Positions 10,864 through 21,415 of a DNA stretch of 64,000 nt are shown piece by piece. Origin of the DNA: Acanthacorydalis orientalis (taxonomy: Eukaryota; Arthropoda; Insecta; Megaloptera; Corydalidae); contig CM068313.1 of assembly GCA_034766995.1 (NCBI GenBank), positions 52,896,275 through 52,960,274 on the forward strand, given 5' to 3'. A program made the position numbers and the translations under genes. A model generated the notes under the pieces. The model searched no databases. It was not told the origin of the DNA and saw nothing but the letters and a program-made list of their open reading frames with translations. The first letter of the stretch is position 1. The number at the start of each line of letters is the position of its first letter.

Positions 10864-12230
10864 TTGGGTTGGAACAAAAGTTCGTAGCGTTTTTAAGATG
10901 AAATTCAAAGGCAGTGTTTACTTATTTGTACATATATTTGTTACTAGTACATATGTGCCATTTTGATCCACCACCTTTTGCATCTTTCAAGTAGTTTAAT
11001 AATTTTGTCCTTCCAGAACTTGGTATATTTCTGGCCGATGAATTGATTCAGGTAGTTTTTGGAGGGTTACAGAGAATTGAAGTTTTTTCCATTAAGGGAA
11101 TTCTGTATGAACTGGAACAAATGGTAATTTGAAGATGCAACATCCGGTGAATATAGTGCGTGAGATAGGATGTCCCAACCAAACTGCACCAATTTTTGAC
11201 GGATCTGCAAAAAGACATGAGTTCTACCGTTGTCTTGGTGGAAAACTAAATCTTCTCGATTGTCTAATTTTGGACGCTTTTGATTGCTTGCCACCTTCAA
11301 TTGTTCCATTTGAGCACAATACTTCCACGAATTTATTGTCTAATTATTTAGGAGCAGCTCGTAATACACATCGTTCTAATTCCACCAGATATACATCATT
11401 TTCTTCGGATGAAAACCCGCTTTTGGAGTGGCTAACGGAAGCTCATTTTGTTTTTTTTTTTCAAGACCTCCTTCGATATACATTATTGTAGACCCTACAA
11501 TTTTCATCGCCTGTGATTAATCTTTTCATAAACGTAAGTTTTGTGTTGGTGATGTTGAAACTTCTTTTTAAAAATCACAAACGGAGTTTATTATAAAATT
11601 ACATAGATATTACTCTACAAACGTAATTATAACAAATCTACTTAAATCTAAATTTGTATTGCTTTATATAGTTTTCCGATATTATTATTTGATGGGAACT
11701 GTCCATTTAGCTTCTTATATATAAATTTCTTTCAGTTAAATTATGTGGTTACCCAAACATTGTAGTGATTTACATAACTAAGTATTCCTAAATGCCTCCC
11801 AACACTCGTATGAGACATCTTAAGGATCTCTCCGATGTCCCGTGTCATGTTATGTTGATTATTTTCAATAAGTGTTGCAGTTTTGTCGTTATCAGCAACT
11901 ACCGGAACATTCTCGATTCTCTATGTCGAATTTTCCATTTCTGAATCGAATAAACCACTTTCGAGCAGTGATGCCAGCTACAGCACCTTCTCTTATCACA
12001 TGCTTTCCGTTAATGGTTTGCTCAAATTTTCAATGGGACAGACAATTTTAGACATATAAAATTATTTTGGAAGGTGTGTAATAAAACTGTGATAATTTTA
12101 CTACTACTCGGTATATCTGAAAAATATTTACAAAATTTCTCTGCAAAAATATCTTCCTCATCCATTACAAAGTTTGGAATTTTAAAACAGAATTCATTTT
12201 TACTATAATTTTTTGAACACTTTTATGTAC
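10864..12230 (-). mobile_element. Mariner element, decayed
   Basis: The left end is TTGGGTTGGAACAAAAGTTC, preceded by TA. Minus-strand coding blocks run from about 12010 down to 10950: VIREGAVAGITARKWFIRF, TRDIGEILKMSHTSVGRHL, NHYNVWV, then ITGDEN (first aspartate), a PKAGFHPKK-like stretch, FHQDNGRTHVFLQIRQKL (second aspartate), QFGWDILSHALYSPDV and ASSNYHLFQFIQNSLNGKNF. The third catalytic aspartate (normally SDY) is asparagine at codon 11127-11129. Several stops and frameshifts are present. The right end could not be fixed; similarity fades near 12170-12260. Confidence 0.85.
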
Positions 12231-12430
12231 TTACCGGTCCCTTCGAAATCAAAAACTAAACTGAAAATATCCCCAGTAACAGAATTGATAATGTTGAATT
12301 GATAATGAATGCAGAAAAAATACCGTTATCTGGATTTTAATCAAGAAATCATGCACATGACCTAAAACGAGAATTCTCGTTCCCGGTCGCCCATATGTTA
12401 AAATGATTAAATTATTTTTGCATCAACCTT

Positions 12431-12527
12431 GTGTATATATATATATATATATATATATTTGTATATATATATATATATATATATTTGTATGTATATATAT
12501 ATGTATTTGTATATATATATATATATA
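12431..12527. repeat. Interrupted (TA)n microsatellite
   Basis: TA tracts broken by TTGTA and TGTA spacers. Confidence 0.95.
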
Positions 12528-13040
12528 AGCTACAGTATCAGAATTGCATTGTCAATTCAGAAGATATTCTTGTAATCGCTATTTTGTCAACAAAATGTAA
12601 ACTCACTGACAAATGTTTCAAGAGACTCATCTAAGATTTTCTTCCAGAAAGTTTACATTCAATGCTCAAGTGATTATTTTCTTGATCTTAAAGAATTATC
12701 CAACACAGTTTTAAGATAGGTATTAGGTAAATAAAAAAATGTGGTTTATGACCTTTAAATTAATATACATTTTCGCAATTATTTTCGTACCAACCTAATA
12801 GATAGGTAGCTATTTGAGGTTTAAGATCTTACTGGCAGCTACTCTTTTGAAGTCGTCTGGCACAGTTTTTAAGAACTCGAAACTATAATGAGACTCTCTG
12901 TATTTAGTTGTGGACTGAAAAAAAATCAAAATATTTTTTAAATAATAATAATTACCTAACTGATAAAGTTGTTATTACAAAATCTAAATCGGATAAACAA
13001 CTATTTGACAATTATTTTACATAATCATAGGACTAATTAG
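12528..13040. repeat. Dispersed duplication A, copy 1
   Basis: About 510 bp aligns colinearly, same orientation, with 17083-17600. Shared landmarks are GTCAATTCAGAAGATATTCT, ATCCAACACAGTTTT, GAGACTATCT/GAGACTCTCT and GGATAAACAACTATTTGA. Both copies follow a (TA)n tract and both contain the same mini-mariner insertion at the same place. It is non-coding. It is either a segmental duplication or two copies of an older repeat that already carried the insertion. Confidence 0.85.
12723..12799. mobile_element. Minimal mariner MITE, copy in duplication A
   Basis: About 77 bp made of little more than two facing mariner ends: TTAGGTAAATAAAAAAATG on the left and ATTTTCGTACCAACCTAA on the right, around GTTTATGACCTTTAAATT. 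The left end is degraded. The orthologous copy at 17279-17359 is better preserved. Confidence 0.75.
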
Positions 13041-13074
13041 TTATTACCTTAATTAGTAGTGCGTTTCATTTTTT

Positions 13075-13177
13075 ACAATGGTTTATCACATGACTATGAC
13101 AAAAGATAACGGTAACTAGAAAAATCAGCGCCAAATTTAAAATAATAAAAATCGCAATTATTTTTACAACAACCTAA
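13075..13177 (-). mobile_element. Mariner terminal fragment
   Basis: The sequence closely matches the right 100 bp of the mariner at 5530-6822: ATCACATGACTAT, AAAAGATAACGGTAACTAG, AAAATCAGCGCCAAA, ending AACAACCTAA. It is the 5' leader and terminal repeat only, and a (TA)n tract follows. Confidence 0.85.
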
Positions 13178-13178
13178 T

Positions 13179-13209
<31 letters not shown>

Positions 13210-13211
13210 TT
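13178..13211. repeat. (TA)n microsatellite
   Basis: Imperfect TA tract directly next to the mariner fragment. Confidence 0.9.
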
Positions 13212-14462
13212 ACATCATCAATTACTCATACATATGAAGATAATTCTGGTGACTCAGATATTCAGGTATTTAAATCAATCAATTTGCGATATACCTGTAG
13301 ATTAGGATTCATACATAAAGGTCGTTTTTGTAAATATTTATGACAAACAGATCTACTATCTGCGTATTTCAAGAACGTCTGTACATTTATATTTAGTATC
13401 CGGACATACTTTAAGATCGTGTGAATATTAATCGATAGTAAAATTTTGTTTCGATTCTAATTTACAACTGTGAATAGAGTTATAAATCTTGTACAGATCG
13501 TTTCCCACCAGATAAACTATACATTTTTAACGCCTTCACTCAAAATATCAAACAATATAGTCACTGCATGCATTCAATGCAATTCCTAAAAAGTAATTTG
13601 TCTTTTCTGAGACAATGTTGCTTTTTCTTTGCATATTACGTGACAACACTTTTCTTTTCATAAATATGCAGAACGATTATGGTAAACACTTCCCAGTCCA
13701 GATTAATAAAAACTGTTCCATGTGGACATGCAATTGAGTGACAATAAAAGTTCCCATAACTGAAATCTAACAAAAAAAATAATGTACATATACATACAAA
13801 CAGATATAACAAACTCTTTTCCCATCACTTTCAGTTCTCAGTTCCTGGTTTTACTCAACGATTCAGTGTTTCACACGTAGATTTGATAAATGCACAATGC
13901 GCTCAGATATATTTAATTGCTATACCAATTTGATAATTTAATTATATTCACGTGAACAGTGTTACAGTCTCGTTAACGATTATAAATATTTTGTATTTCG
14001 ACTCGTTTGCGACATGTTATTTCATTTAATATGTTCTCATTGAATTACTTGCTTGTATTATAATCTAGTTAATATTTTTGAAAGTGCTCGTCGTATAATT
14101 TAAATGGATAATTAACAGTAATCGCGTGTGTATTGTTGTAATTAATGGCATTATGCATTTTTCTAAAATATACCCATAGTTATATGATTATGTTCTTGTT
14201 TGAGCAATGAAGAATGTGTAGCGTTTTCATCAGAAAGTATATTACATAAATATTCTAAATTACCCAACTTTAGGTAAACAGTGGAAAACATTTTAAGAAA
14301 TTTAAATTGATCAATTAAACAGATTGTACAAGAGGAGTGAATTATTTCTTCGCATAAATTATGTTATGGATTTTTAATCTTTTCAGCATAATAATTAAAT
14401 TATAGGAAATTTTAAACTTGGATTTGGCTATAAGGAAAAAATTGATGTTAAGTGATGATATT
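13212..14462. other. AT-rich stretch, nothing recognised
   Basis: Non-repetitive by eye. No coding block or transposon end was found. Confidence 0.5.
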
Positions 14463-15340
14463 ATGCTGGCCAAAAAGTAATTGTGTTTTTTTTTTCTATG
14501 TAAATAAAACGAGAATTTTTCAAGAGAAACAAAAACTATTGAAAAATATATTGTTCATTTTTTTCGAACATCTTTTGCCAACTTTCAGGTAACTTCATGA
14601 TTCCGCGCTCAAAAAAGTTCTTGTATTTTTCGGTAAAAAAACAGTTTCAAGAACGATTTGGTATCCTCATCAGCAGTGAAGATTTTACCATTCAAAGCGT
14701 TTTACAAAGAACGGAACAAATGTAAGTCTGATGGTGCCAGGTCTGGCGAATATGGTGGATGTGGTAACACATCCCATCCAAGCTGCAACAATTTTTGACG
14801 AGTGACCAAACTTGTATGTGGTCTAGCGTTATCATAGTGAAACACGACACCTTTGCGAGTCACTCATTTTGGACGCTTCTTTTTGATGGCATTATTTAAT
14901 TTATCGAATTAACAACAGGACACGTCTGAATTAATGGTTTGGTTTCTTGGAAGCAGGTAAAAATACATAATACATTTGAAATCCCACTAGACTGACAGCA
15001 TAGCCTTCCTTTGGTGAATATCTGCTTTTTAAGTACTTTGAGCAAGTTTACCACGCTTGCTCCACGATTTTTTTCATTCGAAGGTGTTGTAGATGATCCA
15101 TTTTGCATCATCTGTTATCATAGGTTTGAAAAATGTATCGTTTTCTTTCACGTTTCAAGAGAGAATCGCAGATATCAATGCGCTTAATGAGATAAATTTC
15201 TTTGAGCTTGTGTGGTGCCCAAATATCGATCTTTTGTTTTAGTATGGTTCATACTTATGCCAATGTTTTGATTGACATCATTTAATTCTTCTATCTTCTT
15301 TTGTGGCTCTTCCAGAGTACTGGTGAAGATAACGATATCA
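14463..15340 (-). mobile_element. Mariner element, 5' truncated
   Basis: The left terminal sequence is TGCTGGCCAAAAAGTAATTG. Minus-strand blocks include EELNDVNQNIGISM, WAPHKLKEIYLIKRIDICDS, LLKR, MITDDAKWIIYNTFE (first aspartate; the usual DEKW is DAKW), KADIHQRKAMLSV-like residues, ALNGKIFT-like residues and FFTEKYKNFFERGIMKLPES. The N-terminal DNA-binding part is cut off near 15340, just before a (TA)n tract. Multiple frameshifts and stops are present. Confidence 0.82.
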
Positions 15341-15341
15341 T

Positions 15342-15376
15342 ATGTATATATATGTATATATATATATATATATATT
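15342..15376. repeat. (TA)n microsatellite
   Basis: Short interrupted TA tract. Confidence 0.9.
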
Positions 15377-15530
15377 TGTTTTTAAATGAAAATCGACCAT
15401 TTATCGATTCTTTCTTATTTTGAAGTATTTGAGTTTCTGTTTTTCACTACTTGTTATAACATCTTTGTCATCTTTAAGTTAACTTTACATACAGTTGAGA
15501 TGTATCTAGTATCTACCAAAAATGACATAG

Positions 15531-15534
<4 letters not shown>

Positions 15535-15577
<43 letters not shown>

Positions 15578-15586
15578 TGTGTGTAT
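15535..15586. repeat. (TA)n microsatellite
   Basis: TA tract followed by TG-rich bases. Confidence 0.9.
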
Positions 15587-15848
15587 ATGCATAAATGAAA
15601 ATACATGTTCTAGATAATTCTTATATTTGATATATTAAATAAGATTGGTAATACGAAATTTAATGTGAGCCTTATGTGAAATTCGTTCTCACAATAAGAA
15701 TTTAAATTTGAATATGTTTATTAATATTACAATATAAATATTTAGGTAAGTATGCTAATTGGATGTTAATCATGTGTATTTTCTTATAATTCATAACAAT
15801 TATAATACTAAGAATAAATATATTCAAATGAATTATTCAAATATAACT
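15587..15848. other. AT-rich spacer
   Basis: Nothing recognised between two microsatellites. Confidence 0.5.
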
Positions 15849-15849
15849 A

Positions 15850-15884
<35 letters not shown>

Positions 15885-15886
15885 AA
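15849..15886. repeat. (TA)n(CA)n microsatellite
   Basis: Compound tract ending at the 3' end of a LINE relic on the other strand. Confidence 0.9.
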
Positions 15887-15887
15887 A

Positions 15888-16292
15888 TATCATCATCAGC
15901 CTTTGTCAATCGACTGTTGGATAAAAGGCATCTTGTATGTATTTGCATTTTGTACGATTGAATGTATTTATTTTTAACTGATTTCCAATAAAAATTTTAA
16001 GTTCCTTATCCCACCTGTTCATTGATCTTTTTATATTTCTTGCTTCCCACTTAATAATTTCTGTTGTCCATCGTTTGCCTTCTCTTCTTTCAGCACGTCC
16101 CACCCACTTCCATTTCAGATTCTTCTTATTACATCTGTGATTCCTGTCTGTTTTCATATAAATTATATTCTTTTTTTACCTCTTCTTGTTATTCCCAGTA
16201 TGTATCTTTCCATATTTCTCTGTGTTGTTTGGAATCTTTGAATGATTTTTGCGTTAAGTACCCATGTTTTCTCATGTTCTGTCGTAGGTAAG
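15888..16292 (-). pseudogene. Non-LTR retrotransposon C-terminal and 3' end relic
   Basis: On the minus strand the frames read PVLTYDRTHEKTW, IIQRFQTTQRNMERYILGI (the TQRAMER-LG motif after the reverse-transcriptase palm), then NLKWKWVGRAERREGKRWTT, EIIKWEARNIKRSMNRWDKE and LKIF.GNQ. This is the usual C-terminal tail of RTE/CR1-like insect LINEs. The plus-strand text CATCATCAGCCTTTGTCAAT CGACTGTTGG at the end is the typical 3' terminal motif. One 83-codon frame (15906-16157) is open; the rest is shifted. It is a 5'-truncated dead copy. Confidence 0.8.
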
Positions 16293-16501
16293 GACTGGTA
16301 GTATATATTAATCAAATATTTTTTCCTTTAAACAAAGTGGGATTATATATATATATACAAGTTTTTGTTTATATGCTTTACACACATTTTAAACCATTTA
16401 GTTTTTTTTCAATTTTACTAATTTATGAAAATTTTCAGTGTATCATTATTAGAAGAATCACACAAAAATTAATCAAATATAAAATATTTGGTGTAATATT
16501 T

Positions 16502-16557
<56 letters not shown>

Positions 16558-17009
16558 ATATATCATATTAAACATGCTTTAAATACAGTTAATATTACAA
16601 TAAGACAAACAAACAAACTCAACATTCATTTACATAAAATGTATAGTTTAAAACTGTTTTTTTCTATTTATATATTATAATATACGATAATGTTTTATGT
16701 ATAGACAAACGAAAGCAATATTTTAAAAAACCAGGTTATGCTAAATGAGAAATTGAATACTTATATGATACTAGTTCATACTTGATTACTCAAGCAGAAA
16801 CACTTCTGATTCTTATGTCAACCCTTTAGAAATAAACGAGAATTAAGTGAGCAACGTGTGGTTGCTAAAAAATTATTGGAAATCGTAAGATAATTAGAGC
16901 ATAGTGTTATCTATTGGAATGGAATTTCAGAATGAATATTTGTGAATTGTTATTTTATCCTCTTTAGTATAAACTAATCGAATTTTTGATACATTAATCT
17001 TTTTAATAT
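16293..17009. other. AT-rich stretch with short microsatellites
   Basis: It holds a small TA tract near 16345 and a larger one at 16503-16564. Nothing else was recognised. Confidence 0.5.
16503..16564. repeat. (TA)n microsatellite
   Basis: TA tract of about 50 bp, flanked by CATA repeats. Confidence 0.95.
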
Positions 17010-17032
17010 AATGTATATATATATATATATAA

Positions 17033-17063
<31 letters not shown>

Positions 17064-17080
17064 AATACACATACATCATA
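17010..17080. repeat. (TA)n microsatellite
   Basis: Interrupted TA tract in the same position relative to duplication A as the tract at 12431-12527. Confidence 0.9.
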
Positions 17081-17082
17081 TA

Positions 17083-17600
17083 ATCTACAGCGTCAGAATT
17101 TTATTGTCAATTCAGAAGATATTCTCGTAATCGCTATTTTGTCAATTAAATGTAAACTTGTAGACAGATGTTTCAAGAAACTAATTTTAGATTTTTTCCC
17201 AGAAAGTTAACATTCAATCCTCAAGTAATTATTTTTTTTATTTTAAAGAAATATCCAACACAGTTTTTTAGCCAGATATTAGTTTGGTAGAAAAATAATT
17301 GCGGTTTATGACCTTTAAATTCATATACATTTTCGCAATTATTTTCCTACCAGCCTAACAGATGTTTGAGGATTAAGATCGCATCGAGAGCTAACTTTAT
17401 AATCGTACGACACTGTTTTTAAGAACACGAAACCATAATGAGACTATCTCTGTATTTAGTTATGGACTGGAAAAAAATTCAAAATATTTGTTAAATAATA
17501 ATAATCTCCTAAATGATAAAGTTGTTATTACAAATTCCAAAATCGGATAAACAACTATTTGATAATTATTTTATATAATCATGAGACTAATTATTTATTC
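17083..17600. repeat. Dispersed duplication A, copy 2
   Basis: Colinear with 12528-13040 in the same orientation, including the mini-mariner. Differences are scattered substitutions and small indels. The copies diverge after CATGAGACTAATTATTTATTC. Confidence 0.85.
17279..17359. mobile_element. Minimal mariner MITE (about 81 bp)
   Basis: The left end is TTAGTTTGGTAGAAAAATAA and the right end, complemented, is TTAGGCTGGTAGGAAAATAA. Only about 30 bp lies between the two terminal repeats. It belongs to the same family as the helix-turn-helix MITEs at 31.3 and 61.2 kb, as judged by GCGGTTTATGACCTTTAAAT. Confidence 0.85.
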
Positions 17601-18295
17601 AAGCATTAATAGCTTATAATTTGACATTTTCACGTAGACAGTGCTTACATTTAATAAAATGTTCAAATATGTGATTATAAATAACGAGATTATACTTCCT
17701 TTCATAATAATTGTATATTACAAAACATAGGATTTTTTTATGATGTCGATTTAATTAGTAAGTGATTACGTTTTATTACGAAATCTGTATTTAATCGGAA
17801 GAAACTGTAGGTAGTTGGAACACACCTTTAAAATGTATTCAATTTACAATACTGCAAAAATGTATTGTAATTCGTTGTATAATAATTGATTTACAAAATA
17901 TGTTTTTATATAAAGAGAGTTTAATTATAATTTAACATAAATTACACGTCACATTTTTAATTAAATAAAATATCTTTTTTATTATTTTATTTCGTTATAC
18001 GATATAACTGTAGGAATTGCTGTTCATTAATTTTAAATAGATGAAAGTAAGTTTAACAAATATCTAGTTAAATGTGATTACTAAAAAGTGAAAATTAAAT
18101 ATTGAAAATAATTATACTTATTTCGAAAATATTTTTTACTCCATCAAATAATAAAATACTTAAAAAGTAAATGCTTTATACATAAATTAAATCTAGAGTA
18201 TTTTGGAATATAATTTATGTTTAAAAAATATGAATAAAATATTAGAGAATTAGGCGATATATACTGTCGAATTGTTACACAGGCAATCCTTTCAC

Positions 18296-18296
<1 letters not shown>
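17601..18296. other. AT-rich stretch, nothing recognised
   Basis: No coding block or transposon end was seen. Confidence 0.5.
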
Positions 18297-18332
<36 letters not shown>

Positions 18333-18387
18333 TATAATTTAACTGATTTGTTTATAATTAGGTATATATACTCGTATATATATATAT
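18297..18387. repeat. (TA)n microsatellites
   Basis: Two TA tracts, at about 18297-18336 and 18362-18387, separated by 25 bp. Confidence 0.9.
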
Positions 18388-18603
18388 CCAGGTTTTTGTA
18401 TTAGTTCTTTGTTTCATATAACACGAATTTTTGCATAAGAACCAAGCAAATCGTGTTATACAAGTGTTACATATATATATATATATATATATACATATAC
18501 ACACACAGAGGTAACCCATGTATAACACGATTTGTTAGGTTCATAAAAAATATTATACAAAAATTCGTGTTATATGAAACAAAGAACTAGTACAAAAACT
18601 AGG
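18388..18603. repeat. Head-to-head Tigger ends forming a large inverted repeat
   Basis: Arm 1 (18388-18470) and arm 2 (18511-18603) are reverse complements with few mismatches and one 10-bp gap. Shared blocks are TTTGTTTCATATAACACGAA, then AAATCGTGTTATACA and GTTAC. The spacer is (TA)n with a short CA run. Each arm is a Tigger-type terminal sequence (ATAACACGATTTG...), the same family as the tandem units at 1972-2870. It is a potential cruciform. Confidence 0.85.
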
Positions 18604-19212
18604 GTAAGTTCTAAAAATTAACAAAACTATACTATAATGTTTTTATGACAGAAAAAGATGTTTATTAAAACAATCAATGATTGATCAAAAATATTACATA
18701 TTATTACTATGTAATGTTTTCTTCTTCGTCACAGCTAAATACCATTAAACAAAGACCTTTTATTGCTAGCAAAATGTCCTCATCTTCTAAGCTTTTTCTG
18801 CAGCGTATTGATTTCTATGCTCTACTTTTTACAAAAAATCTGTCATTTTCTGTTCTTTGCTTTTACCTAAGAGATCTTCATAAATTTCGTTGTATGAAGC
18901 TAAGGATTTGTGAAATTCTGTCTTAAATTACGCGCTTTTTTTAGAATCTGCATTTAGGAAATAGGATTCTAATTGTTCGGCTAAGTCATGCCTTCCTATA
19001 TGCTCTTTAGGGTAAAATTTTGAAATTAATAGTTTCCATCTGTGCTGTCATTCTCTGAATTAATTTGGTTTATTTCTGATGACGCCTTCATCAAATTTTC
19101 CCAATTCTCAAACCGTATTAGAGTGATACCATATTTTACAGGGATTTCCACCCATTCTCGAATCATGTTAGAGCGAAACCGTGTTGTAAGAATGCTGTAT
19201 TATATAGGGGTT

Positions 19213-19213
<1 letters not shown>
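18604..19213 (-). mobile_element. Tigger-type element fragment with C-terminal coding relic
   Basis: The left terminal sequence is arm 2 of the adjoining inverted repeat. The interior to about 19060 is the complement of the Tigger C-terminal segment seen at 1520-1905. The right terminal repeat occupies about 19095-19213, with CAAACCGTATTAGAG, GAAACCGTGTTGTAAG and the outer TATAGGGGTTCCCTATA. Most of the transposase (helix-turn-helix and DDE parts) is deleted. No intact frame remains. Confidence 0.7.
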
Positions 19214-19280
<67 letters not shown>

Positions 19281-19288
19281 AATCCCTG

Positions 19289-19330
<42 letters not shown>
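19214..19330. repeat. (TA)n microsatellites
   Basis: Tracts at about 19214-19279 and 19288-19330, separated by GGAATCCCTGTAT, which is itself a scrap of Tigger end. Confidence 0.95.
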
Positions 19331-19424
19331 AATTAGGTTGGTAGAAAAATAATTGCAGTTTATGATCTTCAAATTCATATACATTTTTCTTTTTTTTGAT
19401 TTTTCTGTTTTAAGTGGTCGTGTA
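19331..19424 (-). mobile_element. Mariner MITE terminal fragment
   Basis: TTAGGTTGGTAGAAAAATAA at the left end, then TTTCTGTTTTAAGTGGTC, the family's helix-turn-helix coding end on the minus strand. The rest of the element is missing and Tigger sequence follows at once. Confidence 0.8.
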
Positions 19425-20232
19425 AACTTCGTTGAATGGAACTAAGCATTTGTGAGGTTCTCTCTTAAATTTCGAGCTTCTTTCAGTGGAAAGATCTGCA
19501 TTTAGAAAATAGAACTTCAATTGTTTGGCTAAGTTTATGCCTTCCTGTATGCTTCTTAGGTAAAATTTTCAACTTCAACGTTTTCATCTGTGCATCGTCA
19601 TCTGAATCAATTTGGCTTATCTCAGATGTCTTTCCATCAAATTTATTTCATCATCCATTTTTCCCATCAATAATTCTTGAATATCTTCAAAATTGGTATC
19701 ATCAAGATCTTCATCTCCTGAAGACTTAGCAAGTTCAACTATCCCATCGATTCTGCTTTGTGCTGGTTAGATTAGATTTGTGGTTTGAACTGAGCCTACA
19801 CATATATTTTTCCAACACGCATTGAATGTTGACGGTTTTATTTCTTTGATGGATAAAGATACGAGATTAAATACAGTCCGAAATTGTAAACATTTTCCAT
19901 GCTTCCATGACTTCGATTGATTTATCGTCAACTTTATTTAAAACCATTGCAATGATTCCCTGATGTAACGAGTTTTAAATGTAGCTATGATTCTCTGATC
20001 TAGTGAATATCTTTAATGCTCTACGAACAAAATGAATTTAAAATTCTAATATTCTAAAATTCAGTACGTATATTCGTCATAACACACAACTTCGAATGAA
20101 AAATATCGAATGAGGTGGTGTTTGGATTTAAAAACTCTCAGAACGTCCCGTGTTGTAAGGGGATTTCCCCCAATTTGCAAACTGTGTTAGAGTAAAACCG
20201 TGATTTAAGAATTCCGTGTTATACAGGGGTTA
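19425..20232 (-). mobile_element. Tigger/pogo element, internally deleted
   Basis: The right end (20150-20232) carries the Tigger-type terminal repeat: outer ATAACACGGAATTC on the minus strand, then CGGTTTTACTCTAACACAG. Minus-strand coding begins near 20030: DQRIIATFKTRYIRESLQ, IKPSTFNACWKNICVGSVQT, then the acidic tail GIVELAKSSGDEDLDDTNFE and DIQELLMGKMDDEINLMERH. These are the C-terminal landmarks of the DDE_1 Tigger family. The helix-turn-helix region and the first catalytic blocks are absent. Stops and shifts are present. Confidence 0.8.
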
Positions 20233-20869
20233 TGCATATATATATTATTTTAATAAGTGTTTTTGTGTGTATATCAAAAAGTGACTGTTTTAGTTTCGAA
20301 TTAAATTAATGAAGAACAATAAATGTAATTAAATATTTAGTTTGTACAATTAATATGTTTAGTAAGGACTTGCTGAATCATTTTGGCACATTAGAGATAT
20401 TGATATTTATAATATCAATTACTGGATGATGCATATTTAAAATAATAAAGTAAACCGAATATATGAGGAACATTTTAAAACTTTCAATTTACAGTACAGA
20501 AGACAGATTGCACTATATGTAATATTGTCATTATAGACAAGATGAATAAACTCGTAATTACCTTGTATATATTCAAATTGTATTAAAATCTCATATCAAC
20601 TCATTAAATTACTTGCAAATATCTTAGTTATAGCAGATTGGTACTCAAACAGTTCCTAATGCAATTATGTCGCATACAATCATTTTATAAATGTAACAAG
20701 CAAAAAAATCTCGTTTTAAGTCTCTACTCAATACTTTTAAACAGTTGTAGAACAGAGTTTTTTAATATGTAAGAAGTAATTAAAGAAATGCAATTTATTA
20801 AAAAATGCATTTGTTTTTCAAATAAAAATAAATTTTGTATTTTATTGAAATTTATTGGAGAAATAAAGG
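20233..20869. other. AT-rich stretch, nothing recognised
   Basis: No coding block or repeat structure was noted. Confidence 0.5.
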
Positions 20870-20871
20870 TA

Positions 20872-21415
20872 TTAGGTGTAAAAATTAATCCTGTCGCTTT
20901 CAATTGAATCAGTCATAAATTTGTTTTAAATTAAAATATTTCTTCGCTGTTTTAAGATTTTTAAATTCCAACATTAACATTTAAAAACATTATATATCTT
21001 GGCCAGAGGGTAGATATAACTTCACAAAATAGTAAACACGATGACTTATAGAAAACATCATACTAGATTCGCATTCCATTTGAAAAAAAATGCTACTAAA
21101 GTCATGAGAATGACTGGTTCATCTTTGTGGAAAGGTAGTGTGACGCATAAGATATGCAAAAAATGATAAAACAGTGGAAGAGGTCCAAAAATACATTAAA
21201 AATTTATCGACTCAAAGTCGACATTTATTTTTTAACAATTCACAATTATTTAATTATTTAACATTAAAAATTTTTTAACATTCGTCAGTTACCAGACAGA
21301 TGGAGCAAATTTATATAAAATAAAGGGGAATATTTTGAGGATTGAAACGTATTTCATTGTTCTATAAACATTCATTTTCTATGAAAAGAGGCACCGAATT
21401 AATTTGTACATCTAA
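20872..21415 (+). mobile_element. Mariner-type MITE, family 2 (N- and C-terminal coding scraps)
   Basis: The terminal repeats are TTAGGTGTAAAAATTAATCC and, complemented from the right, TTAGATGTACAAATTAATTC; a TA precedes the left one. Plus-strand scraps encode HHTRFAFHLKKNATKV (start of a mariner helix-turn-helix), FIDSKSTFIF and DRWSK-like residues near the C-terminus. The catalytic middle is deleted. Other copies are at 25508-25700, 49266-49759 and 58085-58240; the 49-kb copy shows the same deletion arrangement. Confidence 0.75.
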
